Positions 48,544-57,461 of a DNA stretch of 64,000 nt are shown one piece after another. Source of the stretch: Lewinellaceae bacterium (GTDB taxonomy: Bacteria > Bacteroidota > Bacteroidia > Chitinophagales > Saprospiraceae); the NCBI GenBank assembly GCA_020636435.1, contig JACJXX010000002.1, positions 310,001-374,000 of the forward strand, in the 5' to 3' direction. The notes beneath the pieces were generated by a model. The model was not told where the DNA came from. It worked only from the letters and a program-made list of their open reading frames with translations, and did not search any database. Each line of letters begins with the position of its first letter. The first letter of the stretch is position 1. Position numbers and translations under genes: made by a program.

Positions 48544-49302
48544 ATGGACGGCACCCTCTTCCTTATTGGCCAGCTCATCATCACCCTGCTAACCCTGGGC
48601 CTGATCAGCAGTTTGTATTTTGGCTTGTCCTTTGCTTTTCAGAAACTCCGCCTCCCGGCCCTGCAACGGGAGACATTGCTGCAGCTTATCACCACCGGCA
48701 TTGCCTTCTGGCTGGCTATTCTGGCCGTACTGGCCTATATGGGCTATTTTTTCAACCCTGCCGTCACTTTTCAACGCTTGTTGCTGGCCTTTGCCTTGCC
48801 TTTAAGCCTTGTTTCCCTTTTGCTCTTTTCCCGTTTTTTCACCCTGATCCTCCGGGTGCTGCCGGTTCGGTGGCTGACTTATTTCCAGGCATGCCGGATC
48901 GTTACGGAATTGTTTTTCTGGATGGGGCTAAAGGGAGGGTACGTGCCGCTGCAGATGACTTTCGAATGGCTCAACTACGATATTGTGGTGGGCATCACCG
49001 CCCTGATGGCCGGCTATGTCTTTTTCAGCCGGGGCCGCTACCGCCGTTTTGAAGGGCTGCTGTGGAACACTTTCGGGATAGCCTCGCTGGTTAATGTCCT
49101 GTTTGTAAGTTTGTTCTCGTTGCCCGGGCCCCACCGCGCTTTCGCTACCGTTCCCGACAGCGCTTTTCTCACGCTCGCGCCATTCATCTGGCTGCCGGGG
49201 TTCGTCTTCCCCCTGGCGCTGGCCGCCCATATCTACTCCCTGAGAAAACTGCTCCGGCCAGCGGGCCGCCTGGCGCGGAAATTTCTGGGAGGCAGGCCCT
49301 AA
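48544..49302 (+). CDS. Multi-pass membrane protein, unknown
   Basis: A 252-residue protein from MDGTLFLIGQ. About seven hydrophobic segments are visible (LIITLLTLGLISSLYF, LLQLITTGIAFWLAILAVLAYMG, LLLAFALPLSLVSLLLF and others), with a central LKGGYVPLQMTFEWLNYDIVVG. It contains no recognised motif. Such proteins occur widely in Bacteroidota. The upstream frame has earlier ATGs, but the hydrophobic start here is most natural. Convergent with the next gene; a terminator lies between them. Confidence 0.6.
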   Translation: MDGTLFLIGQLIITLLTLGLISSLYFGLSFAFQKLRLPALQRETLLQLITTGIAFWLAILAVLAYMGYFFNPAVTFQRLLLAFALPLSLVSLLLFSRFFTLILRVLPVRWLTYFQACRIVTELFFWMGLKGGYVPLQMTFEWLNYDIVVGITALMAGYVFFSRGRYRRFEGLLWNTFGIASLVNVLFVSLFSLPGPHRAFATVPDSAFLTLAPFIWLPGFVFPLALAAHIYSLRKLLRPAGRLARKFLGGRP

Positions 49303-49310
49303 AAAAAGTA

Positions 49311-49341
49311 ATGCCGAAGCAGCAGGTTGCTGCTTCGGCAT
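49311..49341 (-). terminator. Terminator between convergent genes
   Basis: ATGCCGAAGCAGC (49311-49323) pairs with GCTGCTTCGGCAT (49329-49341). The run of seven A just upstream (49302-49308) gives a T-tail on the reverse strand, so it ends the leftward gene (49369-49716) and, less strictly, the rightward one. Confidence 0.8.
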
Positions 49342-49368
49342 CATTGCCGGAAAAATTGCGCTACTATT

Positions 49369-49716
49369 CTACATTTTTTCCGACCGGAAGGCCACTCTCA
49401 TGTTGTATTCGGTAAAAGCTTCCAACCCCTTGGCGCCGACTTTCTGCTTATTCAGGCTTTGCTTGATGTATTCCCTGATGTATTCGCTGTCGCTAACTAC
49501 ACCGAGCACCACGATCTCATTGTCTTCATTGACCGTGAAATGGATGAAGGCATACGTTTCTGCAATGCCTTTTTTGCTCAGCTCAGGGGCGTGGATCAAC
49601 CTGGCCACCTCCTTTCGCAATTCGGAGTTGGGAGAAACCTCGGCAGGAGCAGCAAATGCAAAACGGGCGGCCAGTAAACAAAAAGCCAGAACGATACTAA
49701 TACGGAAGGTTTTCAT
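49369..49716 (-). CDS. Small secreted protein, TonB-C-like or unknown
   Basis: A 115-residue protein with a signal peptide (MKTFRISIVLAFCLLAARFAFA). The mature part includes LRKEVARLIHAPELSKKGIAE, then FIHFTVNEDNEIVVLGVVSD and NMRVAFRSEK, resembling short Bacteroidota secreted proteins with a TonB-C-like beta region (F...V...G.I.V...V). The function is unknown. The start at 49716 gives the signal peptide; longer upstream reading is unlikely. A terminator follows 28 bp past its end. Confidence 0.7.
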   Translation of the reverse strand: MKTFRISIVLAFCLLAARFAFAAPAEVSPNSELRKEVARLIHAPELSKKGIAETYAFIHFTVNEDNEIVVLGVVSDSEYIREYIKQSLNKQKVGAKGLEAFTEYNMRVAFRSEKM

Positions 49717-50129
49717 GACAAAAAATTTAGGGTTTAACAATCGGGTAAATAATTGCCGGCAATAAGCGCCATGCCCAGCGCCGATACGGTACTGGAAAAC
49801 GCCATTTGCACAACACGAAATAAAAAGAGGGTAATTTTCTAATTTATGCTTTTCGCTTTTTCGTCCTGAAGTGTCTTTGTTATAAAAGACGGTATTAAAA
49901 CGAAGAAGTTGCACCAATTGATCTGCCAACAAAGGCGCTTTCTATGAATGGGTTCATTTGTAAGATGAGCAGCGCCTTCAGCTCTATGCAGGCACCCTAA
50001 TAGACTACGAGCCCGAAAAACCGGGGTTTGGCGAAAAACGCCGCCCCTCAATTAATATCCTTTCTAAACAAAATCATTAAAATCACTATTCTATTTATAC
50101 CGAAATAAGCCAAATATTATTTTAAGAAC
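49717..50129. other. Gene-free stretch upstream of the palindrome
   Basis: About 400 bases that precede the small secreted protein gene on the reverse strand. No open frame with family similarity and no RNA gene were found. It probably holds that gene's promoter, but no clear consensus was seen. Confidence 0.45.
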
Positions 50130-50368
50130 AACGCCGGGCGCTTCCTATTGCCGGGGTGCCAAAAAGGCCTTAGCCGTGTAAGTATCAGCATAAGGCTATG
50201 GATGCCCCTGGCGCGAAATTTTGTAAGCCAACCTTCCCCTTCCAAGGGGAATGAGAAGGGGTTCCGGCAGAAAAAGCCTACAAAATTTCGCGCCAGGGGG
50301 CAAATCACCATGATGCTGATAGTTACGTAGCCGTTTTGTTTCATAATTCAGCGCCGCCCGGCGGCGTT
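50130..50368. repeat. Nested palindromic element
   Basis: Inner arms GCCCCTGGCGCGAAATTTTG (50204-50223) and their exact complement (50281-50301) enclose TTCCCCTT/AAGGGGAA. Outside these, AGTATCAGCAT pairs with ATGCTGATA, and AACGCCGGGCG with CGGCGTT near 50360. The three nested layers resemble the 470-bp element at 12819, but the sequences differ. No target duplication was found. Confidence 0.6.
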
Positions 50369-50409
50369 ACAAAAACTTTTCCTATTTTAGAGCGCGCCTC
50401 CCAAGCCGG

Positions 50410-50613
50410 CAAGGCAATTGCATGAAATATGTTTTGACCCCGAAGCGGGTCAAACGTCTATAGAATTATCCCGTATAATTAAATTTTCGACCTCAAAGAG
50501 GTCGTACAAACGGGTAGATGTACGACCTCTGCGAGGTCGGGAGGGCTTAAAACATCGTTTCCTATAAACATACGACCTTTTCAAGGTCGATCCCATTTCA
50601 TGCGATTGCCATA
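50410..50613. mobile_element. 204-bp miniature element, copy 2 (9-bp duplication)
   Basis: It is identical over 204 bp to 1939-2142. CCAAGCCGG flanks it on both sides (50401-50409, 50614-50622), an exact 9-bp target duplication. It lies 41 bp upstream of the thioesterase gene, in its leader or promoter region. Confidence 0.92.
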
Positions 50614-50654
50614 CCAAGCCGGCGCATTTCGCAACAATACAAAGCAAAACCCGA

Positions 50655-51113
50655 ATGGACGACCTCAGTAAAGAGTTAAAAAATTTCCCTGTATCTGTTG
50701 ATATTGATGTGCAATGGGGAGAGATGGATGCAGCAGGCCACGTCAGCAATGTCATTTACCTGCGGTGGTTCGAGCACGCCCGGGTGGCCTACCTGGACAG
50801 CCTGAAGTACCCCATTGTCATGGCCGGCGAAGAAGAAGGGCTGCCGGGGGTCATCCTGGCGAGCCAGGACTGCAAATACCTTTTCCCGGTAACGTACCCC
50901 GACACGATCTCCCTGGGCATACGGGTAACTGATATGCAGGAAGACCGCTTTACGATGCATTGCAAGATGTTTAGCCGGCGGCACAACCGGCTCGTGGCTA
51001 TTGCCAACGCCGTGATGGTGACCTACGATTACCGCCGGCACCGCAAAGCGCCGATTCCGGAGCGGCTCAACCGGGGCATTCACAGCCTGGAAGAGCAACC
51101 GGCGGCGAGCTAA
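50655..51113 (+). CDS. Acyl-CoA thioesterase, hotdog fold
   Basis: A 152-residue protein of the 4-hydroxybenzoyl-CoA-thioesterase-like hotdog family. The diagnostic segment VQWGEMDAAGHVSNVIYLRWFEHAR has the catalytic Asp/His/Asn pattern. The rest (VILASQDCKYLFPVTYPDTIS) fits the family. It releases free acid from an acyl-CoA. It opens a gene run with a ligase (25-bp gap) and an aldehyde dehydrogenase, consistent with fatty or aromatic acid metabolism. The 204-bp element lies in its upstream region. Confidence 0.85.
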   Translation: MDDLSKELKNFPVSVDIDVQWGEMDAAGHVSNVIYLRWFEHARVAYLDSLKYPIVMAGEEEGLPGVILASQDCKYLFPVTYPDTISLGIRVTDMQEDRFTMHCKMFSRRHNRLVAIANAVMVTYDYRRHRKAPIPERLNRGIHSLEEQPAAS

Positions 51114-51138
51114 CTTTTCATCACAACCTAACCAAACC

Positions 51139-52698
51139 ATGTTGAACCTATCCGTCGTCCTGGAAGACAGCGCCCGGCGCTATCCCGATAAGGACGCTTT
51201 CCTGTTTATGGACACCCGCCTGAGTTTTGCCCAGGTGAACGCCGCCGCCAACCAGGTGGCCAACGGCCTGCGCAGCCTGGGCATCCAACCCGGCGACAAG
51301 GTGGCGCTCAGTTGCCTCAACCTGCCTTATTTCCCAATCATTTACTACGGCATTCTCAAGGCCGGCGCTGCGGTGGTGCCGTTGAGCGTGCTGCTCAAAC
51401 GGCGCGAAATAGCCTACCACCTCCAGGATTCCGACGCCAAAGCCTACTTCTGCTTCGAGGGCACGCCCCAACTGCCCATGGGAGAAGAAGGCTACGCCGG
51501 TTTCCAGGAGGCGCCTTCCTGCGAGCATCTCTTCCTGATCGCCGGCAAGCCCGGCAGCCCCTCCCCCATCGACGGGGTAAAAACGCTGGGCATGCTCATG
51601 GCCAAACAGCCGCCTACCTTCCTCACTGAGATGACCGGCGCGGATGATACCGCAGTCATCATTTACACCTCTGGCACCACCGGCAAACCCAAGGGAGCCG
51701 AGCTCACCCATTCCAATCTCATGCTGAACGCCGTGCTCAGTGCCGACCTGGTCAGGATACAAAGCGAAGACACCTTGCTCATCGTGTTGCCGCTGTTCCA
51801 TATTTTTGCCATGACCGTCCTGCTCAACGCCGGAGTTTACCGGGGCGCCACCAGCGTGTTGTTGCCCCGCTTCGATGCAGAGGCAGTGCTGGGCCTCATG
51901 AAGCAACACGGCGTTTCGGTTTTTGCCGGGGTGCCGACCATGTACTGGGGCCTGTTGAATTACCGGGGCGATGCTGCCGCAGTGGAAGCCGCTCGTTCCA
52001 AACTAAAAATATGCGTCTCCGGCGGGGCCTCCCTTCCGGTGGAAGTCCTGAGAGGGTTTGAAGAAAGATACCGGGTGCCGATCATCGAAGGCTACGGCAT
52101 GTCGGAGGGCTCGCCGGTGGTTACCTTCAACCACCAGGACCGGGAGCGCAAACCGGGCTCCATCGGCAACCCCGTATGGGGCGTGGAGGTGATGATCGCC
52201 GATGAGCACGACAAACCCGTCCCGCCCGGCGAGAAAGGGCAATTGCTCTACCGGGGGCACAACGTGATGAAAGGCTACTACAACCGCCCGGAGGCCAACG
52301 CCGAGGCGCTGAAGGGCGGCTGGATGCACTCCGGCGATATTGCCATCATGGATGAGGAGGGCTATTATTATATCGTAGACCGCACCAAAGACATGATCAT
52401 CCGCGGCGGCCTCAATGTCTACCCAAGGGAAGTGGAAGAGGCGCTGATGGAACACGAGGCCGTCTCCCTGGTGGCGGTGATCGGCGTGCCGGATGAAGAA
52501 TGCGGGGAGGAGGTCAAGGCCTTCATCGTCCTGAAAAAAGGAATGCAGGCAACCGAAGAAGGCATCATCGCCTGGGCGAAAGAACGCATGGCTGCATACA
52601 AATACCCCCGAAGGGTGGAATTTTTGAAGGAATTGCCGATGAGCGCCACCGGAAAAATCCTGAAAAAGGAATTGCGGCAGATGGAGGCGGAAAAGTGA
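51139..52698 (+). CDS. Long-chain acyl-CoA synthetase-type AMP-forming ligase
   Basis: A 519-residue protein of the acyl-AMP ligase superfamily. The P-loop-like motif is VIIYTSGTTGKPKGAELTH. Further motifs are PIIEGYGMSEGSPV, GWMHSGDIAIMDEEGYYYIVDR, and the A10 lysine GKILKKELR. The domain order and length fit a medium/long-chain fatty acid-CoA ligase; the exact chain range is unknown. It is placed between a thioesterase and an aldehyde dehydrogenase in one apparent operon, so it likely activates acids (inference). Confidence 0.92.
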   Translation: MLNLSVVLEDSARRYPDKDAFLFMDTRLSFAQVNAAANQVANGLRSLGIQPGDKVALSCLNLPYFPIIYYGILKAGAAVVPLSVLLKRREIAYHLQDSDAKAYFCFEGTPQLPMGEEGYAGFQEAPSCEHLFLIAGKPGSPSPIDGVKTLGMLMAKQPPTFLTEMTGADDTAVIIYTSGTTGKPKGAELTHSNLMLNAVLSADLVRIQSEDTLLIVLPLFHIFAMTVLLNAGVYRGATSVLLPRFDAEAVLGLMKQHGVSVFAGVPTMYWGLLNYRGDAAAVEAARSKLKICVSGGASLPVEVLRGFEERYRVPIIEGYGMSEGSPVVTFNHQDRERKPGSIGNPVWGVEVMIADEHDKPVPPGEKGQLLYRGHNVMKGYYNRPEANAEALKGGWMHSGDIAIMDEEGYYYIVDRTKDMIIRGGLNVYPREVEEALMEHEAVSLVAVIGVPDEECGEEVKAFIVLKKGMQATEEGIIAWAKERMAAYKYPRRVEFLKELPMSATGKILKKELRQMEAEK

Positions 52699-52735
52699 AA
52701 CCTGTAAAAGCTCCCTAAATCAAAAGCACCAAACC

Positions 52736-54160
52736 ATGACAGCTGGAACCACCGACACCTCCAAACAAGACATCCGGCGCATCTTCGAAGCCCAGCGCGC
52801 CAACCGGCAGGCTATAGCCCAAACCACTGCCCGCGAACGCATCGCCAAACTCCGGCGGCTGCGCCAAACGCTGATGCAGTACCGCCAGGAAATCCGGGAC
52901 GCATTGTACCAGGACTTCCAAAAGCCGCCCCTGGAGGTAGACCTGACGGAGTTGTACATCATCACCTCCGAGATCAAGTACGCCATTCGCAACCTGAGGC
53001 GGTGGATGAAACCGCAAAACGTAGGGACGCCGCTGGCCTTGCTGGGTTCCCGGTCCTATATCCAATACCAACCCAAGGGAGTAGCGCTGATCATCGCCCC
53101 CTGGAACTTCCCGGTCAACCTCACCCTTGCCCCCTTGGTTTCGGCCATCGCGGCGGGCAATTGCGTGATGCTGAAGCCTTCGGAACATACGCCTCACTCG
53201 TCGGCAGTCATGAGCAAAATCGTCAGGGATGTCTTTCCGGAAAACGAAGTAGCCCTGGTGGAAGGAGCGGTAGAAACTTCAAAAGCGCTGCTGGACCTGC
53301 CGTTCAACCACATCTTTTTCACCGGCTCTCCGGGCGTAGGCAAGATCGTCATGCAGGCCGCCGCCAAACACCTGGCTTCCGTTACCCTGGAGCTGGGGGG
53401 CAAATCGCCGGTGATCGTAGACCAAACCGCCGACATCGATAAGGCCGCCGCCCTCATTGCCTGGGGCAAGCACGTGAACATGGGGCAGACCTGCATCGCG
53501 CCGGATTACCTCCTGGTTCACGAAAGCCGGAAAGAGGAGTTGCTGGAGAAAATAGGCCGGCAATTGAACGCCGCCTATGGCGAAGACGCCAGCCAGTCTC
53601 CGGATTACCCCCGGATGGTCAACCAGAGCCACTTCGAGCGGGTGAAGGCATCCATGCAGGACGCGCTGGGAAAAGGCGCCCGGGTTGTCGCCGGCGGGCA
53701 AACGGATGAAGCCGGCCGCTACATCGCCCCCACCGTCGTAACGAATGTAGATCCAAACTCCCGCCTGATGGCCGAGGAGATTTTCGGCCCGGTGCTGCCG
53801 GCCATCGGCTTCCAGAGCTTGCAGGAGGCGATCGATATGGTCAATTCCAAAGAAAAACCACTCGCTCTTTATATGTTTAGCAATAGCCGGCGCAACATCC
53901 GCCAGATCCTGAATCACACCCAGGCCGGCACAACCTGCATCAACAACAGCCTGCTGCAATTCAACAACCACTATCTGCCCTTCGGGGGCGACAACAACAG
54001 CGGCATCGGCAAGTCTCATGGCTGGTATGGCTTCGAGGCTTTCTCCAACGCCAGGGCGGTGTACAAACAAATACTGCCGCTCAGCACCAGCGACTTGCTG
54101 AAGCCGCCGTATACGGGGTGGAAGCAGAAATTAGCGGATTGGACCCTGCGGTGGTTATGA
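52736..54160 (+). CDS. Aldehyde dehydrogenase family protein
   Basis: A 474-residue protein. IIAPWNFPVNLTLAPL, TGSPGVGKIVMQAA (NAD binding), VTLELGGKSPVI (Glu) and NMGQTCIAPDYLLVHE (catalytic Cys) are all present, as is EIFGPVLPAIGF. The C-terminus (LLKPPYTGWKQKLADWTLRWL) resembles the fatty-aldehyde dehydrogenase subgroup that has a C-terminal membrane-associated helix. It should oxidise long-chain aldehydes to acids. It lies 37 bp after the ligase gene, in the same operon. Confidence 0.92.
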   Translation: MTAGTTDTSKQDIRRIFEAQRANRQAIAQTTARERIAKLRRLRQTLMQYRQEIRDALYQDFQKPPLEVDLTELYIITSEIKYAIRNLRRWMKPQNVGTPLALLGSRSYIQYQPKGVALIIAPWNFPVNLTLAPLVSAIAAGNCVMLKPSEHTPHSSAVMSKIVRDVFPENEVALVEGAVETSKALLDLPFNHIFFTGSPGVGKIVMQAAAKHLASVTLELGGKSPVIVDQTADIDKAAALIAWGKHVNMGQTCIAPDYLLVHESRKEELLEKIGRQLNAAYGEDASQSPDYPRMVNQSHFERVKASMQDALGKGARVVAGGQTDEAGRYIAPTVVTNVDPNSRLMAEEIFGPVLPAIGFQSLQEAIDMVNSKEKPLALYMFSNSRRNIRQILNHTQAGTTCINNSLLQFNNHYLPFGGDNNSGIGKSHGWYGFEAFSNARAVYKQILPLSTSDLLKPPYTGWKQKLADWTLRWL

Positions 54161-54170
54161 GTAGACTCCC

Positions 54171-55181
54171 TCACTCACCCCTCCGAAGCACATTCCTCCC
54201 CAACGGCGCTTTCAGCAGGAAATACAAATATTCTTTCGACAAATTCGCCCGGGCGGAATAAGGGTTTTCGTCGAAGGGAACGCGTTGCAGGTGCTCCGGG
54301 GCGGCGTCCTGCTTCAGGCCGGCGCAGCCGAAGCTCAGGTCGCAGGCGGCGGCTTTTTCCAATTCGCGGAAAAACTGCAGCCCGACTCCAAAATCCGTAA
54401 AGGGGAAGGCAAAGGCGCGGGTGGGCGGGGCGAAGTGGTGTTTCACGAAGGCCAGGCTTTCAAGGGTTTGCCGCAGTTGCTCGGCCAGGGGAAGGGCGTC
54501 ATATCGGGGATGGTCGATGCTGTGGGCGCCGATGGTGAAGCCTTCCCGTTCGAGGCGCTTCAGCTGCTGTAGGCTCATGTAGCAGGGGTGCTGTTTCAGG
54601 TAGCCGGCAAAATCGATGCCCAGTTCGCGGGCGATCTCTTTCAACACAGCGCGATTCTCATACCGGATGGACAACAGGAAAGCCTGCCAGCTCCCGCCAA
54701 TCTTTTGCTTTTCTTTCCAGGCCAAAAGGGCTTTCAGCGCTTCCGGCTCTGATCCGGCCTTGTCGATGATCAGAGATGCCTGAAAGCGAAAGAACAAATC
54801 TTTATTATCGACAAAAGCGGAGTTGACAAAAAAAGTGGCCGGCACGCCCTTTTTTTTGAGTATTGGGAAAACGGTCGTGTAGCACTCCGCCAGGCCGTCG
54901 TCGAAAGTGAGGTGCAGCGGCGGTTTGCTCGTTTTTTTCCCTGCTTTCAGCTCCGCCAGGCTGACCGGCTCGTAGTGCTTCAACAGAAAATCCAGGTCTT
55001 CTTCGAACCGTCGGGTGGAACGCCAGACTCCCACCTGCTTCACATAAGGCGACGGGGTACCGGATATGGCGTGGTACAGGGGGATAACCGGCAAAGCGCT
55101 TGCCCGCTTCAGCCAGCCAAAGGGCATCAGCCGGCCCAGTTGGAATAGAAGTGGAAATAAGAGGTTTTCTTTAGTGGGCAT
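54171..55181 (-). CDS. Polysaccharide deacetylase-family protein
   Basis: A 336-residue protein from MPTKENLLFPLLF. The NodB-like metal motif appears as LHLTFDDGLAEC (DD), with the later HSIDHPRY (HxxxH). AFPFTDFGVGL follows. The catalytic parts of family-4 carbohydrate esterases are thus present, and it probably removes acetyl groups from cell-surface glycans. The start at 55181 is preferred to an open frame reaching 55505, because that extension (SIHSIHSIH, IASIAS) comes from a GCTATGGAT array. Confidence 0.8.
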   Translation of the reverse strand: MPTKENLLFPLLFQLGRLMPFGWLKRASALPVIPLYHAISGTPSPYVKQVGVWRSTRRFEEDLDFLLKHYEPVSLAELKAGKKTSKPPLHLTFDDGLAECYTTVFPILKKKGVPATFFVNSAFVDNKDLFFRFQASLIIDKAGSEPEALKALLAWKEKQKIGGSWQAFLLSIRYENRAVLKEIARELGIDFAGYLKQHPCYMSLQQLKRLEREGFTIGAHSIDHPRYDALPLAEQLRQTLESLAFVKHHFAPPTRAFAFPFTDFGVGLQFFRELEKAAACDLSFGCAGLKQDAAPEHLQRVPFDENPYSARANLSKEYLYFLLKAPLGRNVLRRGE

Positions 55182-55390
55182 GGGTGCTGTGGATGCTATG
55201 GATGCTGTGGATGCTATTGATGCTATTGATGCTATGGATGTGGAGCGTAGCGACATCCCACGCATGTCGGGGCTATTGATGCTATTGATGCTATGGATGC
55301 TATGGATGCTATGGATGCTATGGATGCTATGGATGCCGGAGCGTAGCGGAGGCCTCGTACCGGCGTTAGCCGCGTCGGGGCTATGGATGC
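55182..55390. repeat. GCTATGGAT nine-base word array
   Basis: Two blocks of 9-base words (GCTATGGAT, GCTATTGAT, GCTGTGGAT): 55189-55240 and 55272-55334. Between and after them are GTGGAGCGTAGCGACATC and CCGGAGCGTAGCGGAGGCC, which share GGAGCGTAGCG. Because 9 is a multiple of 3, the array stays open in the frame of the deacetylase gene and could add a repeated peptide if translated from further up. Confidence 0.7.
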
Positions 55391-55518
55391 GCTTATATTG
55401 CTTTATTGTTACATGGATATAGCACTCATGGGGGCTGCCCCAAAATAGCCAGCAATATAACAATACAGCCATTCCCCAGCCCAACAAAGCCAACAATTTA
55501 GCCATTCAACCCTCCTCT

Positions 55519-56139
55519 TCACTCCCTCACCCTCCCACTGAACACGCTCACCTTCGGATTCAGCGGGTTGCCCGAAGACCTCCGGAAGGAAACCACCTGC
55601 CCCACGTGCCAGAGAGCGTCGGCGATGGGGCCGTTGATGAGGTTCCAGAATGGGTATTCCGAAGTTTCTTCCCCTCTTTGGAAGACCAGGTTGAATTGCG
55701 CCACCTCCTCATCTGTGCTGGCCCGGAGCAGGCCGGCTGCATCCCGGAAGTTTTCCAGCGTCCTTCTCCTTTTCTGTTCAAAAGTGAGTTCTTCGCTTTC
55801 TTCCGGCCGCAGGTTGGGCAGCCGTTTCGGGGCGTTGGCGATAAGGACGGAAAGGCCGTAGATGTGATCCAGGGTCTCCCCGGCAGTCCGGGCGGTTTCG
55901 TTGGGCCGGTATTGCAGGTCTTCATCACGAAGGCCTTCGGTCGCCCAGTAGTACCGAAAGCCCAGGCCGTCGACGAGGCGGGCGGCGACCGTTCCGGCGG
56001 TATAGGTTTCGGGATAGCCGGGAATTTCGTAGTACGGCAGAGCCGGCTCGGCGGAGGCGTCTTTCATGGTTTCATTTTGGGCGGCTGCTTCGATGGCTGC
56101 GAGGAAGGAACAAAAAAGCAAAAAACTGGCTGCTTTCAT
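55519..56139 (-). CDS. Secreted DinB-like protein
   Basis: A 206-residue protein. A signal peptide (MKAASFLLFCSFLAAIEAAAQ) is followed by a four-helix DinB/DUF664-like body: LDHIYGLSVLIANAPK has the first His, and LINGPIADALWHVGQVVSFRR the second His pair, fitting the metal-binding triad of DinB folds. Such proteins may be thiol-dependent metalloenzymes; the substrate is unknown. It is exported to the periplasm. It is transcribed leftward, away from the hydroxylase gene. Confidence 0.75.
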   Translation of the reverse strand: MKAASFLLFCSFLAAIEAAAQNETMKDASAEPALPYYEIPGYPETYTAGTVAARLVDGLGFRYYWATEGLRDEDLQYRPNETARTAGETLDHIYGLSVLIANAPKRLPNLRPEESEELTFEQKRRRTLENFRDAAGLLRASTDEEVAQFNLVFQRGEETSEYPFWNLINGPIADALWHVGQVVSFRRSSGNPLNPKVSVFSGRVRE

Positions 56140-56350
56140 ATAAAAGAGTGTTTTTTTTACATTCGGGTGTCATTCCTAACCAAATATAATCCTTTCCAAA
56201 AGAAATTGTATAATTTGTGCCGTCAACCAGCGTTATAATGCCTCGCCAATGAGAAAAGAATGATGGATTCCTTACCTTTGAACTCCTCTTCCAAAATTTG
56301 TTGCCGCAGGAAAATTTTATATTTTCGCCCCTAAAATAATTATAGGAATA

Positions 56351-57382
56351 ATGGACCTTACCAACCCGCTTGTTTATGGAGTACCGTTCTTTATTGCATT
56401 GATACTCCTTGAATTAGCCTACAGCAAGTCTCACGATGAAGATAGCCATCTCTATGACTGGAAAGACCTCATGGCCAGCTCTTTCATGGGGCTGGGCACG
56501 GCGGTCATAGAACCGCTTTTCAAAGTCATTTCAGCAATAGTCATCTTCAATTTTGTCTATGAGGTTTTCAATCCGGAAGTGGATGGCATACGCACCAATA
56601 TCATGGGATATCAATCTTTCGGGTGGGCCTGGTACACCTGGCTGATCTGCCAGTTGCTGGACGACTTCAGCTATTACTGGTTTCACCGGCTCAACCACAC
56701 CGTGAGGTTTTTCTGGGCTGCCCATATCGTGCACCACTCCTCCCATCATTTCAACCTGGGCACCGGGATAAGGAACGGCTGGTTCACCCTTTTGTACAAA
56801 CCCCTTTTCTACATGTGGCTGCCCATGATGGGTTTTCATCCCGGAATGGTGATCGTCTGCATGGGCATTGAATCATTGTGGCAGTTTCAGCTGCACACCA
56901 AATACATTCCCAAGCTGGGTTTCCTCGACAAATTCCTGAACACCCATACCCAGCATCAGGTGCACCATGCCCAGAATCTGGAATACCTGGACAAAAACCA
57001 CGGCGGTTACCTGAATATTTTCGATAAATTGTTCGGCACCTGGGCGGAATACGATGAGCAAATCGAGATCAAATACGGGGTGATACACCCTCCCAATTCC
57101 CACAATCCGGTGGTCATCCTGACCCATGAGTACAAAAACATCTGGAAGGATGTAAAAAGCACCAGCAACTGGCGCCATAAATTCCTCTACATCTTCGGCC
57201 CTCCAGGCTGGAGCCCCGATGGGTCTACCCTCACCGTCAAACAGATCCAGCGGCTCTATCAAAAGCAGCACGAAGAAAAAACAGCAGCAAAAGGAGAGGA
57301 AAAAACCAATGGCGTTCAGCTTGACCTGGCATCGCTGCACGTCAAACAGGGATATCAAAGGCAGGCAGCCAATAATAAGTAA
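56351..57382 (+). CDS. Fatty acid hydroxylase / sterol desaturase family membrane enzyme
   Basis: A 343-residue protein. Several membrane helices are seen (FFIALILLELAY, AVIEPLFKVISAIVIFNFVY). The diiron histidine clusters are YWFHRLNH, HIVHHSSHHFNLGTG, and THTQHQVHHAQNLEYLDKNHGG, in the order expected for the FA_hydroxylase family. It hydroxylates or desaturates lipids, perhaps sphingolipids or carotenoids in this group (inference). The C-terminus is charged (KQHEEKTAAKGEEK). A short gap separates it from the next gene. Confidence 0.88.
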   Translation: MDLTNPLVYGVPFFIALILLELAYSKSHDEDSHLYDWKDLMASSFMGLGTAVIEPLFKVISAIVIFNFVYEVFNPEVDGIRTNIMGYQSFGWAWYTWLICQLLDDFSYYWFHRLNHTVRFFWAAHIVHHSSHHFNLGTGIRNGWFTLLYKPLFYMWLPMMGFHPGMVIVCMGIESLWQFQLHTKYIPKLGFLDKFLNTHTQHQVHHAQNLEYLDKNHGGYLNIFDKLFGTWAEYDEQIEIKYGVIHPPNSHNPVVILTHEYKNIWKDVKSTSNWRHKFLYIFGPPGWSPDGSTLTVKQIQRLYQKQHEEKTAAKGEEKTNGVQLDLASLHVKQGYQRQAANNK

Positions 57383-57461
57383 AACCCTTTTGCCTATCCC
57401 TTCCTCCCTTTTTGTTAACTTGCGTCGATTTTGTACATTTCCCTCTGGAAAAAACGAGAGA

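Noticed and set aside
50449..50755. Open frames reading out of the 204-bp miniature element
   Set aside because: The same peptide appears at both identical copies, is short, and comes from the stem sequences; no transposase motif.
55182..55505. Longer N-terminus of the polysaccharide deacetylase
   Set aside because: The extension consists of the nine-base word array; the family start with MPTKENLLF fits better.
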